Assembly: GCF_002813295.1 (NCBI RefSeq)
Contig: NZ_PHUE01000001.1
Span: forward strand, 2,666,001 to 2,730,000
Source: Flavobacterium sp. 5
GTDB lineage: Bacteria; Bacteroidota; Bacteroidia; Flavobacteriales; Flavobacteriaceae
Length of the DNA: 64,000 nt
Direction of reading: 5' to 3'
The notes beneath the pieces were generated by a model. The model saw only the letters and a list, made by a program, of their open reading frames with translations. It ran no database searches and was not told the DNA's origin. Every line of letters begins with the position of its first letter. The first letter of the stretch is position 1. This document shows positions 45,968-54,080 of the stretch, one piece after another. The translations under genes were made by a program, and so were the position numbers.

Positions 45968-47173
45968 ATGCTGTCAATACTATTAAATACAACTGATTTA
46001 AAAAAGGAATTCGAAAGTGCACATTGGGTTCAAATAGTAGCAATTACCCCAAGTGATACTATTTATATTGCCTTATTAAATGTATGGATTACGGATAATT
46101 ATCAATCTATTCAACAAGTAATTATATATTTTGAGGAGTCCAGAATAATTAAATTATATAAAAACATTCAGGAGAAAGAAATACGCTGGAAATGTATATT
46201 TAGTCTTGAAAATGGACAATATTGGTTAGGAAGTGGTTATTCTAGTTTTAATTCGGGAGCAAAATTGGCTTTATTCAAAGAAGATCAATTGTTAACATCT
46301 CGAATATTTAACAAAGGATATAGTACTGAGATAAACAAAATTGAAAATGGTAATAATGGTTCAATTCTTATAAATGGAAACTGGTATCAATGTGTGCCTG
46401 CAGGAGGGCACGATGATTTTTGGCCGGAAAGGTGGCAAACTAAAATATCAAAAGAAGGGCTTGATTTCATAGAGGTAGAAAATCCAGTAATTAAACAAAG
46501 CTATTTTTCATCTTCAGTTTTAGATTCAAATAATGAAAATTTTTATGTTCTAGAAAATCATGGTATTTCAAAATATTTGAATGAAGGGGAAATCATTTGG
46601 AACCAAGGATTGGGACATTTTGGACTAGAAGGCTTAATGCCATTGAATAAAATCGTTCCTTATTATAAAGTACATAATGGAATAACTGTTCATGACGGAG
46701 TTTGGTTTTCTGGCATAGATTATACGAATTCAGATAGATCGGTAGAAGATCCATTGTTTGGAAGAGTTACAGTTTGTGGGACTATACTTTCGTTTAATCA
46801 TATCCTATATGATTTTCCCGAAATCTATAAAATTCACACTATAGTTTCAGGAATAGACAGCGATTGCCTATTGATTGGGGAAACATTACGCATAGGTGAA
46901 GGTACTGGATTGTTCCTCCTTCATGTACATTTTTCGAATGGTGTTTTTTCTACAAACATTAAATATCTGAACTGCAATGGCGATGATTTACAACTTTCTG
47001 TAAGTGATAGCCCATCGTTTCAGGAACGTTATTTAGATATAAAAGGGGTCTATCCTCAAAGTTCCAGTCTGGAAGATTTGAATGAAATTATAATTTTTGG
47101 TAATGTAAATTATCTGCGCAATAGAGACAATGGAATGGTTTGGTCAGTTAAAATTGATACAGTCTTTGAATAA
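45968..47173 (+). CDS. Hypothetical protein, 401 aa, beta-rich
   Basis: I do not recognise this protein. It has no signal peptide or membrane helix and reads as a chain of short beta-strands with recurring W/G/D turns (NGQYWLGSGYSSF, NGNWYQCVPAGGHDDFWPERW, ISKYLNEGEIIWNQGLGHFG, GVWFSGIDYTNSD). This suggests a beta-propeller-like or similar all-beta fold. ATG 45968 is chosen because the ATG at 45964 reads into a stop after ten codons. It is the first gene downstream of palindrome copy 2 and may be in one transcript with the four genes that follow. Confidence 0.75.
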   Translation: MLSILLNTTDLKKEFESAHWVQIVAITPSDTIYIALLNVWITDNYQSIQQVIIYFEESRIIKLYKNIQEKEIRWKCIFSLENGQYWLGSGYSSFNSGAKLALFKEDQLLTSRIFNKGYSTEINKIENGNNGSILINGNWYQCVPAGGHDDFWPERWQTKISKEGLDFIEVENPVIKQSYFSSSVLDSNNENFYVLENHGISKYLNEGEIIWNQGLGHFGLEGLMPLNKIVPYYKVHNGITVHDGVWFSGIDYTNSDRSVEDPLFGRVTVCGTILSFNHILYDFPEIYKIHTIVSGIDSDCLLIGETLRIGEGTGLFLLHVHFSNGVFSTNIKYLNCNGDDLQLSVSDSPSFQERYLDIKGVYPQSSSLEDLNEIIIFGNVNYLRNRDNGMVWSVKIDTVFE

Positions 47174-47189
47174 CTAAAAAGAAATAAGA

Positions 47190-47346
47190 ATGTATCTTAA
47201 AAATAGAATTGATAATATTTATTTGCACCTAATTTTTTTAATTCTGAACACATTGTAAACAAGGCGCAGCAATTCACGCCTCTTATGAGCAAATGCAAAA
47301 ACATAATTTGAATACAGATTTAGATATCCTCTCCGAAATACAATAA
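47190..47346 (+). pseudogene. Possible frameshifted small exported peptide gene
   Basis: The gap between two genes holds an ATG at 47190 followed by a 22-codon signal-like sequence (MYLKNRIDNIYLHLIFLILN), which stops at 47256. In the next frame, opening at 47248, a coding-like tail (THCKQGAAIHASYEQMQK... ending at the TAA 47344-47346) runs for about 32 codons. A single frameshift between 47248 and 47256 would join them into a product of about 51 residues. It could be a relic of a small lipoprotein or secreted peptide. The evidence is composition only. Confidence 0.35.
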
Positions 47347-47350
47347 TTAA

Positions 47351-49291
47351 ATGATAAAAAATTATAGATCTTATCAAAAAACAAAAGAAGTTTATTTTAG
47401 TGGAGAGAGTGTCTTTCCTCTAGGATTAATTCTTATAGCCTCTGCTATCACTTATGGATTATTCTATTTTTTTGGAATGGGGATTGCCTTGTTTTTTAAT
47501 GTGATCATTTCATGGTGTTCATATTTTTACGTGTATTATTATGGTAAGTCAAGTATCGGTATAACTTTTGATTTTTTAAAAGGAGTCTTTCTTATACTGG
47601 CGTTATTGATTTTTGTTGATTACGGAGTTTACACCCTTGTTGTCTATCAAAAAACAGGAGTATTTAATAGCCTTTATTTTAAACTTTGGACGTCTATTTT
47701 ATTTGGAATTCCTACGTTGTATTACGTTTTTCAATATAGTAGTTATTATTTTTCTGAATGGAGAATGGCAACAAACTATCTGAAGGTATCATTAAAAATA
47801 CATCATGATAGAGAATTGCTTACTCATATTGATACTATACAATTTGTAAGCATTTCAAAACGTACAATGTCTAATATTAAGTTAGAAAAAGCACCTTGTT
47901 TTTATTCGGAAAGGGAGTTGGGAAAAATGGAGGATAATAGTACCCGAAATTATTATTTAGAAAAAAGTGTTTTTAGTGATACCATACATTTACCTTTTGG
48001 GACAGACCATCTTTTTATGTCTTGGTATTCGATTGTGGAAGATAAATATTATGATATCGAATTGCCTTTTCCTTTTTATAAAATGATTCTTGAACGAGAA
48101 AAATACCCCACAAATGTTTCTGGGATTTTGAGAGGCAAAAAAACCAAACGACTAAATCTCCAAATTCACGCCAATGGAGGAATAAAACTTTTTAATAGTG
48201 ACACTGTTTTGATTAACCATCTGGACAGTATTCCAACTTCAATTACTGAAGAAGTTCGAAATGAAAAAATAAAAAGGCATCGCTATTCACACGAATATTA
48301 TAGTGAGCCAAAAGCCTTTTCGAGTTTGATAGAAAAGATTAAAGCTTCTGGAGGAATTGAAGAACGCTTTTTAATACAAAATAAATTAGTTCCTTGGAGT
48401 ATGACTATTTCGGGGCTGGAGGGCAAAAATTACTTGGAGATATCTGATGTTTCTTTTAATGAGTATGAAACCGAAAAAGAAACTTTGGAACTATCGATGT
48501 TGAGGTTCTTGCCAAAAAAAATTGAAATTGTGTACAGAGGCGATTATTTATACCGTTGGCTCATTTTACGAATCAATACCCAAAAACTCTATCAATACAT
48601 ACAAAAACTCACTGAAGAGAATGAAGAGAATCCCATTTTATTTGATCTTGCTTTTCAAAATTCACCAAAAATAACAGACTTGAAATTTACGATTACTGCC
48701 AATGAAAAATCGATAGTTTTTCCTGGTTGGGAGATTCAAATAGATAAAGTTCGTAAAGAAAGTATGGATGATCATTTGCTTGACAAAAATGAAGACCAAA
48801 CCAAACGTACTCTTCTAAAAGAAGCTTGGGCATTCGTTGGAAACAAACAATACGATTTGGCTCAGGAAAAATGTGATGCAATATTAGCAATCGACCCAAG
48901 GTATGGATATGCTTATTTTTTGGAGTCTCGATTAGTATGGTATAAACAAGGATTTGAAGCCTGCTACGCCAAAAGAGATTATTTTATTGCCAAAACAAAA
49001 CATGAACCAAGTGCTTTGGCACATATTTATAATAATTACGGATGCCTATTAGATCAAGAACTACGATATGAAGAGTCTATATTATATTTTGAAAAAGCAA
49101 TAGAATCGTATCCAAAAGAGGGGCTATATGTGTGTAATCTTGCTGAGATATATTGTAAACTAAGAGATGCTGAGAAAGCGCTCGAATTAGGAAAGAAAGC
49201 AGAAAAACTGGGATATGAATCGGAAACGCTAAATGCTATTTTAGTAAGTGAAGGTACTCATGATTTTACCTTGTTTGAAGAAAGAAAATAA
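47351..49291 (+). CDS. Membrane protein with TPR C-terminus, 646 aa
   Basis: An inner-membrane protein with about four N-terminal helices (roughly residues 20-40, 42-62, 72-95 and 108-128), then a large soluble region. Around residues 215-250 the segment SWYSIVEDKYYDIELPFPFYK resembles, as I recall it, the DUF2931 signature known from proteins near type VI secretion loci; this is unverified. From about 490 to 640 there are TPR-like helix pairs (NKQYDLAQEKCDAILAIDP, YEESILYFEKAIESYPKE, DAEKALELGKKAEKLG). The TPRs probably mediate protein contacts. It ends 12 bp before the next gene. The function is unknown. Confidence 0.75.
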   Translation: MIKNYRSYQKTKEVYFSGESVFPLGLILIASAITYGLFYFFGMGIALFFNVIISWCSYFYVYYYGKSSIGITFDFLKGVFLILALLIFVDYGVYTLVVYQKTGVFNSLYFKLWTSILFGIPTLYYVFQYSSYYFSEWRMATNYLKVSLKIHHDRELLTHIDTIQFVSISKRTMSNIKLEKAPCFYSERELGKMEDNSTRNYYLEKSVFSDTIHLPFGTDHLFMSWYSIVEDKYYDIELPFPFYKMILEREKYPTNVSGILRGKKTKRLNLQIHANGGIKLFNSDTVLINHLDSIPTSITEEVRNEKIKRHRYSHEYYSEPKAFSSLIEKIKASGGIEERFLIQNKLVPWSMTISGLEGKNYLEISDVSFNEYETEKETLELSMLRFLPKKIEIVYRGDYLYRWLILRINTQKLYQYIQKLTEENEENPILFDLAFQNSPKITDLKFTITANEKSIVFPGWEIQIDKVRKESMDDHLLDKNEDQTKRTLLKEAWAFVGNKQYDLAQEKCDAILAIDPRYGYAYFLESRLVWYKQGFEACYAKRDYFIAKTKHEPSALAHIYNNYGCLLDQELRYEESILYFEKAIESYPKEGLYVCNLAEIYCKLRDAEKALELGKKAEKLGYESETLNAILVSEGTHDFTLFEERK

Positions 49292-49303
49292 TTTAAAACG
49301 AAT

Positions 49304-50113
49304 ATGATGGGTGAAGATATTAGAGAATTAACGGGGATTTTGATAGTTTTTGTATTAATTATTGCTGCCATGCAGTGGTTTTTGCTGCGATTTACCCATT
49401 GGTCAGTTGCATTCGTTGTAACTGGTATTATTGCCTTCGTGGTTTCATTTTTGTATGTATCTCTCAGTAATGCCAGCCCAAATGGAGGTAGTACCGGACC
49501 CAATGTATCAGAGTTTATAACACCTACGCTTATCATTTTTGCATCTTTGCTTTGTGGACTGGTCTTGGTTAGTTACTTGACTCAAATTCGATTACCAAAA
49601 TTAGTTTTTATACTTCCGCTTGTTCTTATTGCTGTGTTTGCCATCGCGCGGTATATGTATGGTTATATAGATGATGTGACGGTATATCGTGAAATTTTTA
49701 GTAGTTGTATTATAGAAATAGAAAACAACTCAGGAGAAAATCTAGTACACGAAATTAGTTTTCAAAACAAGTCTAACAGTCTCACGACGACTATCGATCC
49801 AAGCGAGAAGGAACCACCTTATCCGTTTATTCCAAGATCTGCGGATAAAATAATTTTTCGTTGTGTTTCCGTTAAAATGGATCGGATGTTCTTTCAAGAT
49901 TTTCCGTTTGATTACAGTTTGTGTAAAGAAAAAGATGGAGAAAGGATGGGGCTTTGTTTTTGGCTTCGTCAGAAAGTTGTTTTGCCCATAAAAATAGTCT
50001 TGCAACCCAACAATAGAGTCGATTTGTATATTGATAATCATTTGGCAAATCAATATCAACTGCATAACCAGGATTTATCCATGACAGTAATGCATAAAGG
50101 CAAGTATAAATAG
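49304..50113 (+). CDS. Four-helix membrane protein with soluble C-terminal domain, 269 aa
   Basis: The N-terminal half carries four hydrophobic helices (about 10-27, 30-52, 70-90 and 97-117), and the C-terminal 145 residues form a beta-rich domain (SCIIEIENNSGENLVHEISFQNKSNS, DRMFFQDFPFDYSLC). No family is recognised. It starts 12 bp after the TPR membrane protein and so is probably co-translated and a partner of it in the membrane. Confidence 0.75.
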   Translation: MMGEDIRELTGILIVFVLIIAAMQWFLLRFTHWSVAFVVTGIIAFVVSFLYVSLSNASPNGGSTGPNVSEFITPTLIIFASLLCGLVLVSYLTQIRLPKLVFILPLVLIAVFAIARYMYGYIDDVTVYREIFSSCIIEIENNSGENLVHEISFQNKSNSLTTTIDPSEKEPPYPFIPRSADKIIFRCVSVKMDRMFFQDFPFDYSLCKEKDGERMGLCFWLRQKVVLPIKIVLQPNNRVDLYIDNHLANQYQLHNQDLSMTVMHKGKYK

Positions 50114-50210
50114 AAACATAATACGACGAAAATATAAAATATTTCAATATTAACGACCTCTTATTTGGAGAGTTATGATGTGAGGAATGTCCTTTATTAA
50201 TAATAGTAAC

Positions 50211-51965
50211 ATGATTAAAATGATAAATTTTTATATACTAATTCCGGTTTTATTGATGGGATTCTTCCTTTTTGCACAACCCCGAAATTCATCAAAGTAT
50301 AAATATCTGTTTCGCAATACAATATTAAGTAAGTCTAAAAAACACGAATTGGCTTCTGTACTGCGTGGACGCGTGTATTATCCACGTTATTTTTACATTC
50401 CATCCTTAAAACAATATATGGTCTATTCGGATCTGGACGAAACAGGACCTTTTAGAATGTCTCAAATGAAAAGCAAACCTGAAGGAAAGGCTTACTCGTT
50501 ACTGGATGAAAATGGAAACAATGTTATTACATTCGAAACACCCTTGCGTTTTTCTTCCCGCAGCGGTAGTTTTTATGGAGCTTCATCATATATTCCGTTT
50601 TTAGAAACTGGAAAAAAAGAGACTCATTCTTATGATCAAATATACAATTCAACTTTAGACCTAAGTAGAAGAGAATTTGAAAAACTTTTTATACAATTGT
50701 ATACATCATCCGAATATGTAGAGTTTATAAATCTTCGTACATCGGGGGATGATATTCATGAAGCAGGTGTTGTTTTTAAACGTCAGGACAAGGTTGAGGT
50801 TTTGCTTGCGGGATTGCGGGATAGTCGTATGATTCGCTATTTTCAGGAAGACAAAAAGATTAATAATTTTGATGATTATTACTTACCTGATATTAAAGAT
50901 AAAGAAACCTTTCCACAATCGAAACCTTCAATTGAAATGATTTGGCTCGAAACGAAAGATACAAATCCTTTTGTTCATTGGCGAACAGGTTTAAATCATG
51001 AGTTTCGCATTAAAAAATATATCGGTACTTATGCTTCTGGCTGGAGGGGCATTATGAAGGTGGGTGGTATTCCGATTTATGCACCAAGCGAAACTTCAGG
51101 AACAGTGTATGTACGTTTTAAGACGAAAGGTGAAACTTTTAGAGTCAAAATCTTAGATGTCGAAAAGTTTGGACCAGCCTATAATTTAGGGCTTCGTACT
51201 TTTCAATTGCCTGCATCTATTCGCACAAAGAACTCATTGGTCTTTATGGAATCTGTGCAAAATTGTGGAGATAACCGTTTGGGTGGAGGAGTTTTCGTGG
51301 TTCGGCCAACTGCGAATACAAATTCATCTGCCGATATTCCATCAGACATGACAGAAGAACATTTTAATACTTTGCCTGTAACTTTACAAGAGGCATTATT
51401 GGATCCAAATGCGGTAACATCATTAAAAGTGTATGATGAAAATCGTAGAGAATGGATTCCCGAATTAGAACGATTAAAGAATCTTACCCATTTAGAAATA
51501 ACCACTGCAATAAGCGAAATTCCAGATGCTATTTCAAAATTTCCTAAATTACAGGAATTGAGAATGGAACACTGTAACATTGATAAAATTTCGCCACAAC
51601 TGGCACAACTGACTGAATTGAGAGAGTTAAATTTATTTTCAAATAAATTAACGGAGTTTCCTCTTGCTTTTTTGGAACTAAAAAATCTAAAGAGATTAAA
51701 TATTGGTGCCAATAGAATTTCAAACTTACCGAGTAATATCAATGTATTGAATCAATTGGAATATCTGAGCTTAACATTGACAGAAGTAACCACTTTACCA
51801 GAATCAATGATTGGAATGAAAAAATTATATATCGACGACAGTAATGATCTTGAGCACAAAGTACCCAAAGAATACAAACATTTGTTTGTGTATACTAAAG
51901 AAAAATTGGAGGCTCATGATTTGTATTATCATCAACAAAAACAAAAATTACAACTAAATTATTAA
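50211..51965 (+). CDS. Exported protein with C-terminal leucine-rich repeats
   Basis: About 584 residues from ATG 50211 (MIKMINFYILIPVLLMGFFLFAQ), which gives a standard signal peptide; the frame also has an ATG at 50187. Residues about 25-390 are an unrecognised beta-rich domain (GRVYYPRYFYIPSLKQYM, WLETKDTNPFVHWRTGLNHEFRIKKY). Residues about 400-560 are LRRs of the leucine/asparagine plant-bacterial type (LQELRMEHCNIDKISPQLAQLTELRELNLFSNKL). No T9SS sorting domain is visible at the C-terminus, so it is likely periplasmic or secreted by another route. It fits the cluster as a ligand-binding component. Confidence 0.8.
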   Translation: MIKMINFYILIPVLLMGFFLFAQPRNSSKYKYLFRNTILSKSKKHELASVLRGRVYYPRYFYIPSLKQYMVYSDLDETGPFRMSQMKSKPEGKAYSLLDENGNNVITFETPLRFSSRSGSFYGASSYIPFLETGKKETHSYDQIYNSTLDLSRREFEKLFIQLYTSSEYVEFINLRTSGDDIHEAGVVFKRQDKVEVLLAGLRDSRMIRYFQEDKKINNFDDYYLPDIKDKETFPQSKPSIEMIWLETKDTNPFVHWRTGLNHEFRIKKYIGTYASGWRGIMKVGGIPIYAPSETSGTVYVRFKTKGETFRVKILDVEKFGPAYNLGLRTFQLPASIRTKNSLVFMESVQNCGDNRLGGGVFVVRPTANTNSSADIPSDMTEEHFNTLPVTLQEALLDPNAVTSLKVYDENRREWIPELERLKNLTHLEITTAISEIPDAISKFPKLQELRMEHCNIDKISPQLAQLTELRELNLFSNKLTEFPLAFLELKNLKRLNIGANRISNLPSNINVLNQLEYLSLTLTEVTTLPESMIGMKKLYIDDSNDLEHKVPKEYKHLFVYTKEKLEAHDLYYHQQKQKLQLNY

Positions 51966-51984
51966 TTACAATAAATCATTAAAA

Positions 51985-52746
51985 ATGAATAAATTAAAAC
52001 AAATTATTGCCTTCCTTTTAATCATGACTAGCTTTTTTTCTTGTTCTAAAGAAGACAACGCTAAAGAAACTCCTGAAAAAGAAAGTATTAACAAAAAATG
52101 GATTGTTGGAAATTCAGCCGAATTCAAATCGATTGAATTTGATACTAATGGAAATTATATTATCACAAAAAATAAAATTGATGTAACCTCAAAAGTTAAA
52201 GAAGCTGAAGAAATTATTTTGCTAGGTACTTACGAAATATTAGATACGGATGTTTTTTTACTATCTGATTTTGGAACATTGAAATATGATGATAGTGACC
52301 CAAACCATATTAAATTTTCGGTTAAGTATGAAGGTTCTGATACCTACACTTATGAATTAAATGTGACTAAATCCGCTGAATTTACTAGTACACCTAAGAC
52401 CGATTTACTATGTAATAATACTTGGAAATTTACTAGAAAAGAGCCTATTAAGGATACAATTAATTTAATAAATTTTTCTAAAGCAGGAACGTGTTTTACA
52501 AATTTCAGTAATAGTTCGGCAAACGTTTTGAATATAACACAGTTTGGTAAATGGAAATGGCAAGACAAGGAAGAAACTAAAATAGTAATTACACAGATAA
52601 AATATCCTCAGTGGATTATAGACAAAGATGAAGAAGTTGAGTTTGAAATAACTAAGCTCACTAGTACAAGACTTGAAATGAGTGAAGTTTTTAATAATGA
52701 GACTTATACTGTTGCGTTTGATACGATAAGAGTCTTAAAAAAATAA
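51985..52746 (+). CDS. Lipoprotein, 253 aa, unknown function
   Basis: A lipoprotein signal peptide (MNKLKQIIAFLLIMTSFFSC, acylated Cys20) is followed by SKEDNAKE, a linker common for Bacteroidota lipoproteins. The rest has two similar lipocalin-like beta halves: KKWIVGNSAEFKSIEFDTNGNYIIT (about 36-60) and NTWKFTRKEPIKDTINLINFSKAGTCF (about 145-170), each beginning with a W-containing strand as in 'lipocalin-like' domains. It is 19 bp after the exported LRR gene and is probably the last gene of the unit; a weak hairpin with a T-rich tract (about 52750-52790) follows. Confidence 0.78.
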   Translation: MNKLKQIIAFLLIMTSFFSCSKEDNAKETPEKESINKKWIVGNSAEFKSIEFDTNGNYIITKNKIDVTSKVKEAEEIILLGTYEILDTDVFLLSDFGTLKYDDSDPNHIKFSVKYEGSDTYTYELNVTKSAEFTSTPKTDLLCNNTWKFTRKEPIKDTINLINFSKAGTCFTNFSNSSANVLNITQFGKWKWQDKEETKIVITQIKYPQWIIDKDEEVEFEITKLTSTRLEMSEVFNNETYTVAFDTIRVLKK

Positions 52747-52800
52747 AGCAATTCCTTTTAAAAGAATATTTTTGTTTGTACTTTTTTTTAAGATGTAAAA

Positions 52801-52846
52801 TCACTATAAATAGTGAGTGTTACTAAAAGCCTCAAGATTAGATTTG
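52801..52846 (+). promoter_or_regulatory. Palindrome-driven promoter, copy 3 (unknown two-gene unit)
   Basis: TCACTATAAATAGTGA (52801-52816) is the most symmetric copy: both 7-bp halves pair perfectly around a central AA. Exactly 22 bp later comes the -7 box TAGATTTG (52839-52846). No -33 TTG is present. The predicted transcript leader before the ATG at 52891 is about 39 nt. Confidence 0.78.
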
Positions 52847-52890
52847 TATTATAAAGTTTTATAATTAATTAATAATAAAAAATTTAACCC

Positions 52891-53283
52891 ATGGGATTAG
52901 CAGAAAAACGTACAGCAGAATCAATTAAAACAGAGAAACTTCCAGCTTTTGAAGCAAAACTAAAAGACAAAGCAGGTTATGATATTAAAGTAGATATCAA
53001 CTGGGATACTTTTACCGCTTATGATCAATATCCGCTTTCAAGATTAGATATTGTTTTTGATGATTTAGAATCATTCGTTAAAAAAATATGTTCTGATGAT
53101 ATGGGTAAAGAGGCTTTACAGGACAAAATGTCAACTATTCAATTGACTAATTCTGATAATAATGATGATGTAAAAATGGAACTTAAAGATAATACATTGT
53201 CGTTGACAGTTCAATTGGTACAAGGGTCTTTTAGTTCTCAAACTGATTCACAAATTGCTAACTATGTAGAAGCATTGTTGTAA
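52891..53283 (+). CDS. Hypothetical cytosolic protein, 130 aa
   Basis: An acidic protein with no signal peptide or membrane helix. Features are an N-terminal helix (MGLAEKRTAESIKTEKLPAF), a strand region (GYDIKVDINWDTF, about 29-41), a short motif ICSDDMGKEALQ (about 69-80) and C-terminal strands with serine/glutamine-rich ending. I do not recognise the family. It is directly under palindrome copy 3 and is followed after 2 bp by the next gene, so the two form a unit and probably a complex. No function can be assigned. Confidence 0.72.
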   Translation: MGLAEKRTAESIKTEKLPAFEAKLKDKAGYDIKVDINWDTFTAYDQYPLSRLDIVFDDLESFVKKICSDDMGKEALQDKMSTIQLTNSDNNDDVKMELKDNTLSLTVQLVQGSFSSQTDSQIANYVEALL

Positions 53284-53285
53284 TC

Positions 53286-53960
53286 ATGATTGCATCATAT
53301 CAAAAAAATCTATTCAAAGACTTTTTCAGTTGGTTTTCAGAACTCACTGATTTAGCTCAAAATACAGAAGATAATTCCAGTTTACCGAAACTGGAATTAT
53401 TATTACATACAGGAAATTCAATTCGTGGTAGTATTATTCAATCTCGAAAAACTGCCAATGAGCATTTATTAATGATTCTTGAAATTCCTGATTCTTATTC
53501 AAAATCTGATATTACATTAGTTTCAAGCAGCCAAGTTGTAGCCATTACACTTGTTGAACCGAGTCATTATTTAAAATTTTTTGCCGCTCCGGAGAATACT
53601 GTGATAGTGGGAAGTTTGGAATTAAAACGAGCAGTCAAAAATACTGAAGCTGAATTGGAAAAAATCGTTGGAGAGAAAATACAATTCCTTTTGAATGTTG
53701 ATGCATTTCCAGAAAGTTCTAGAAGCGATATATTGAGAACCATTAATTTTCTGCCTGCTATTTTTGAAACACTTACTGCGGATGAATTAGGTAGAAAAAT
53801 AGTTCGAAGCACCATAAAAAATATCCAAATTACCGTCGCAACAACCAATGTTATTACACTAAAAGAGCAAACGTTGCATTTGGAAATACTTTCACCTTTG
53901 TCAATCTTGGAAGCAAAAGAGAAAGAGAGAATAAAAACTGCTATCGAGAATTTATTATAG
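53286..53960 (+). CDS. Hypothetical cytosolic protein, 224 aa
   Basis: Soluble, with no signal peptide. An alpha-helical N-terminus (NLFKDFFSWFSELTDLAQ) leads into a beta-rich region (SIRGSIIQSRKTANEHLLMILEIPD, about 50-75) and a long helical C-terminal half (LKRAVKNTEAELEKIVGEKIQFLLNVDAF, SDILRTINFLPAIFETLTADELGRK). The segment ITLVSSSQVVAITLVE could be an Sm-like or chaperone-like beta fold, but I do not recognise a family. Its start follows the upstream stop by 2 bp, indicating coupled translation. Confidence 0.72.
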   Translation: MIASYQKNLFKDFFSWFSELTDLAQNTEDNSSLPKLELLLHTGNSIRGSIIQSRKTANEHLLMILEIPDSYSKSDITLVSSSQVVAITLVEPSHYLKFFAAPENTVIVGSLELKRAVKNTEAELEKIVGEKIQFLLNVDAFPESSRSDILRTINFLPAIFETLTADELGRKIVRSTIKNIQITVATTNVITLKEQTLHLEILSPLSILEAKEKERIKTAIENLL

Positions 53961-53996
53961 CAAAAACAACTCCTTTATTTTTTTTTGAAAGTAAAA

Positions 53997-54042
53997 TCAT
54001 CATTTATAGTGAGGGATATGGTTTACTCAATCTATAGTTTTG
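53997..54042 (+). promoter_or_regulatory. Palindrome-driven promoter, copy 4 (surface adhesin)
   Basis: TCATCATTTATAGTGA (53997-54012), identical to copy 1 and again preceded by an A-rich TAAAA, is followed after exactly 22 bp by TAGTTTTG (54035-54042), a perfect -7 box. No -33 TTG occurs in between. The ATG at 54081 lies about 33 nt beyond the predicted transcription start. Confidence 0.78.
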
Positions 54043-54080
54043 ATGCTTAATAATAAATGTAAAAATCAAAAAATTACATA

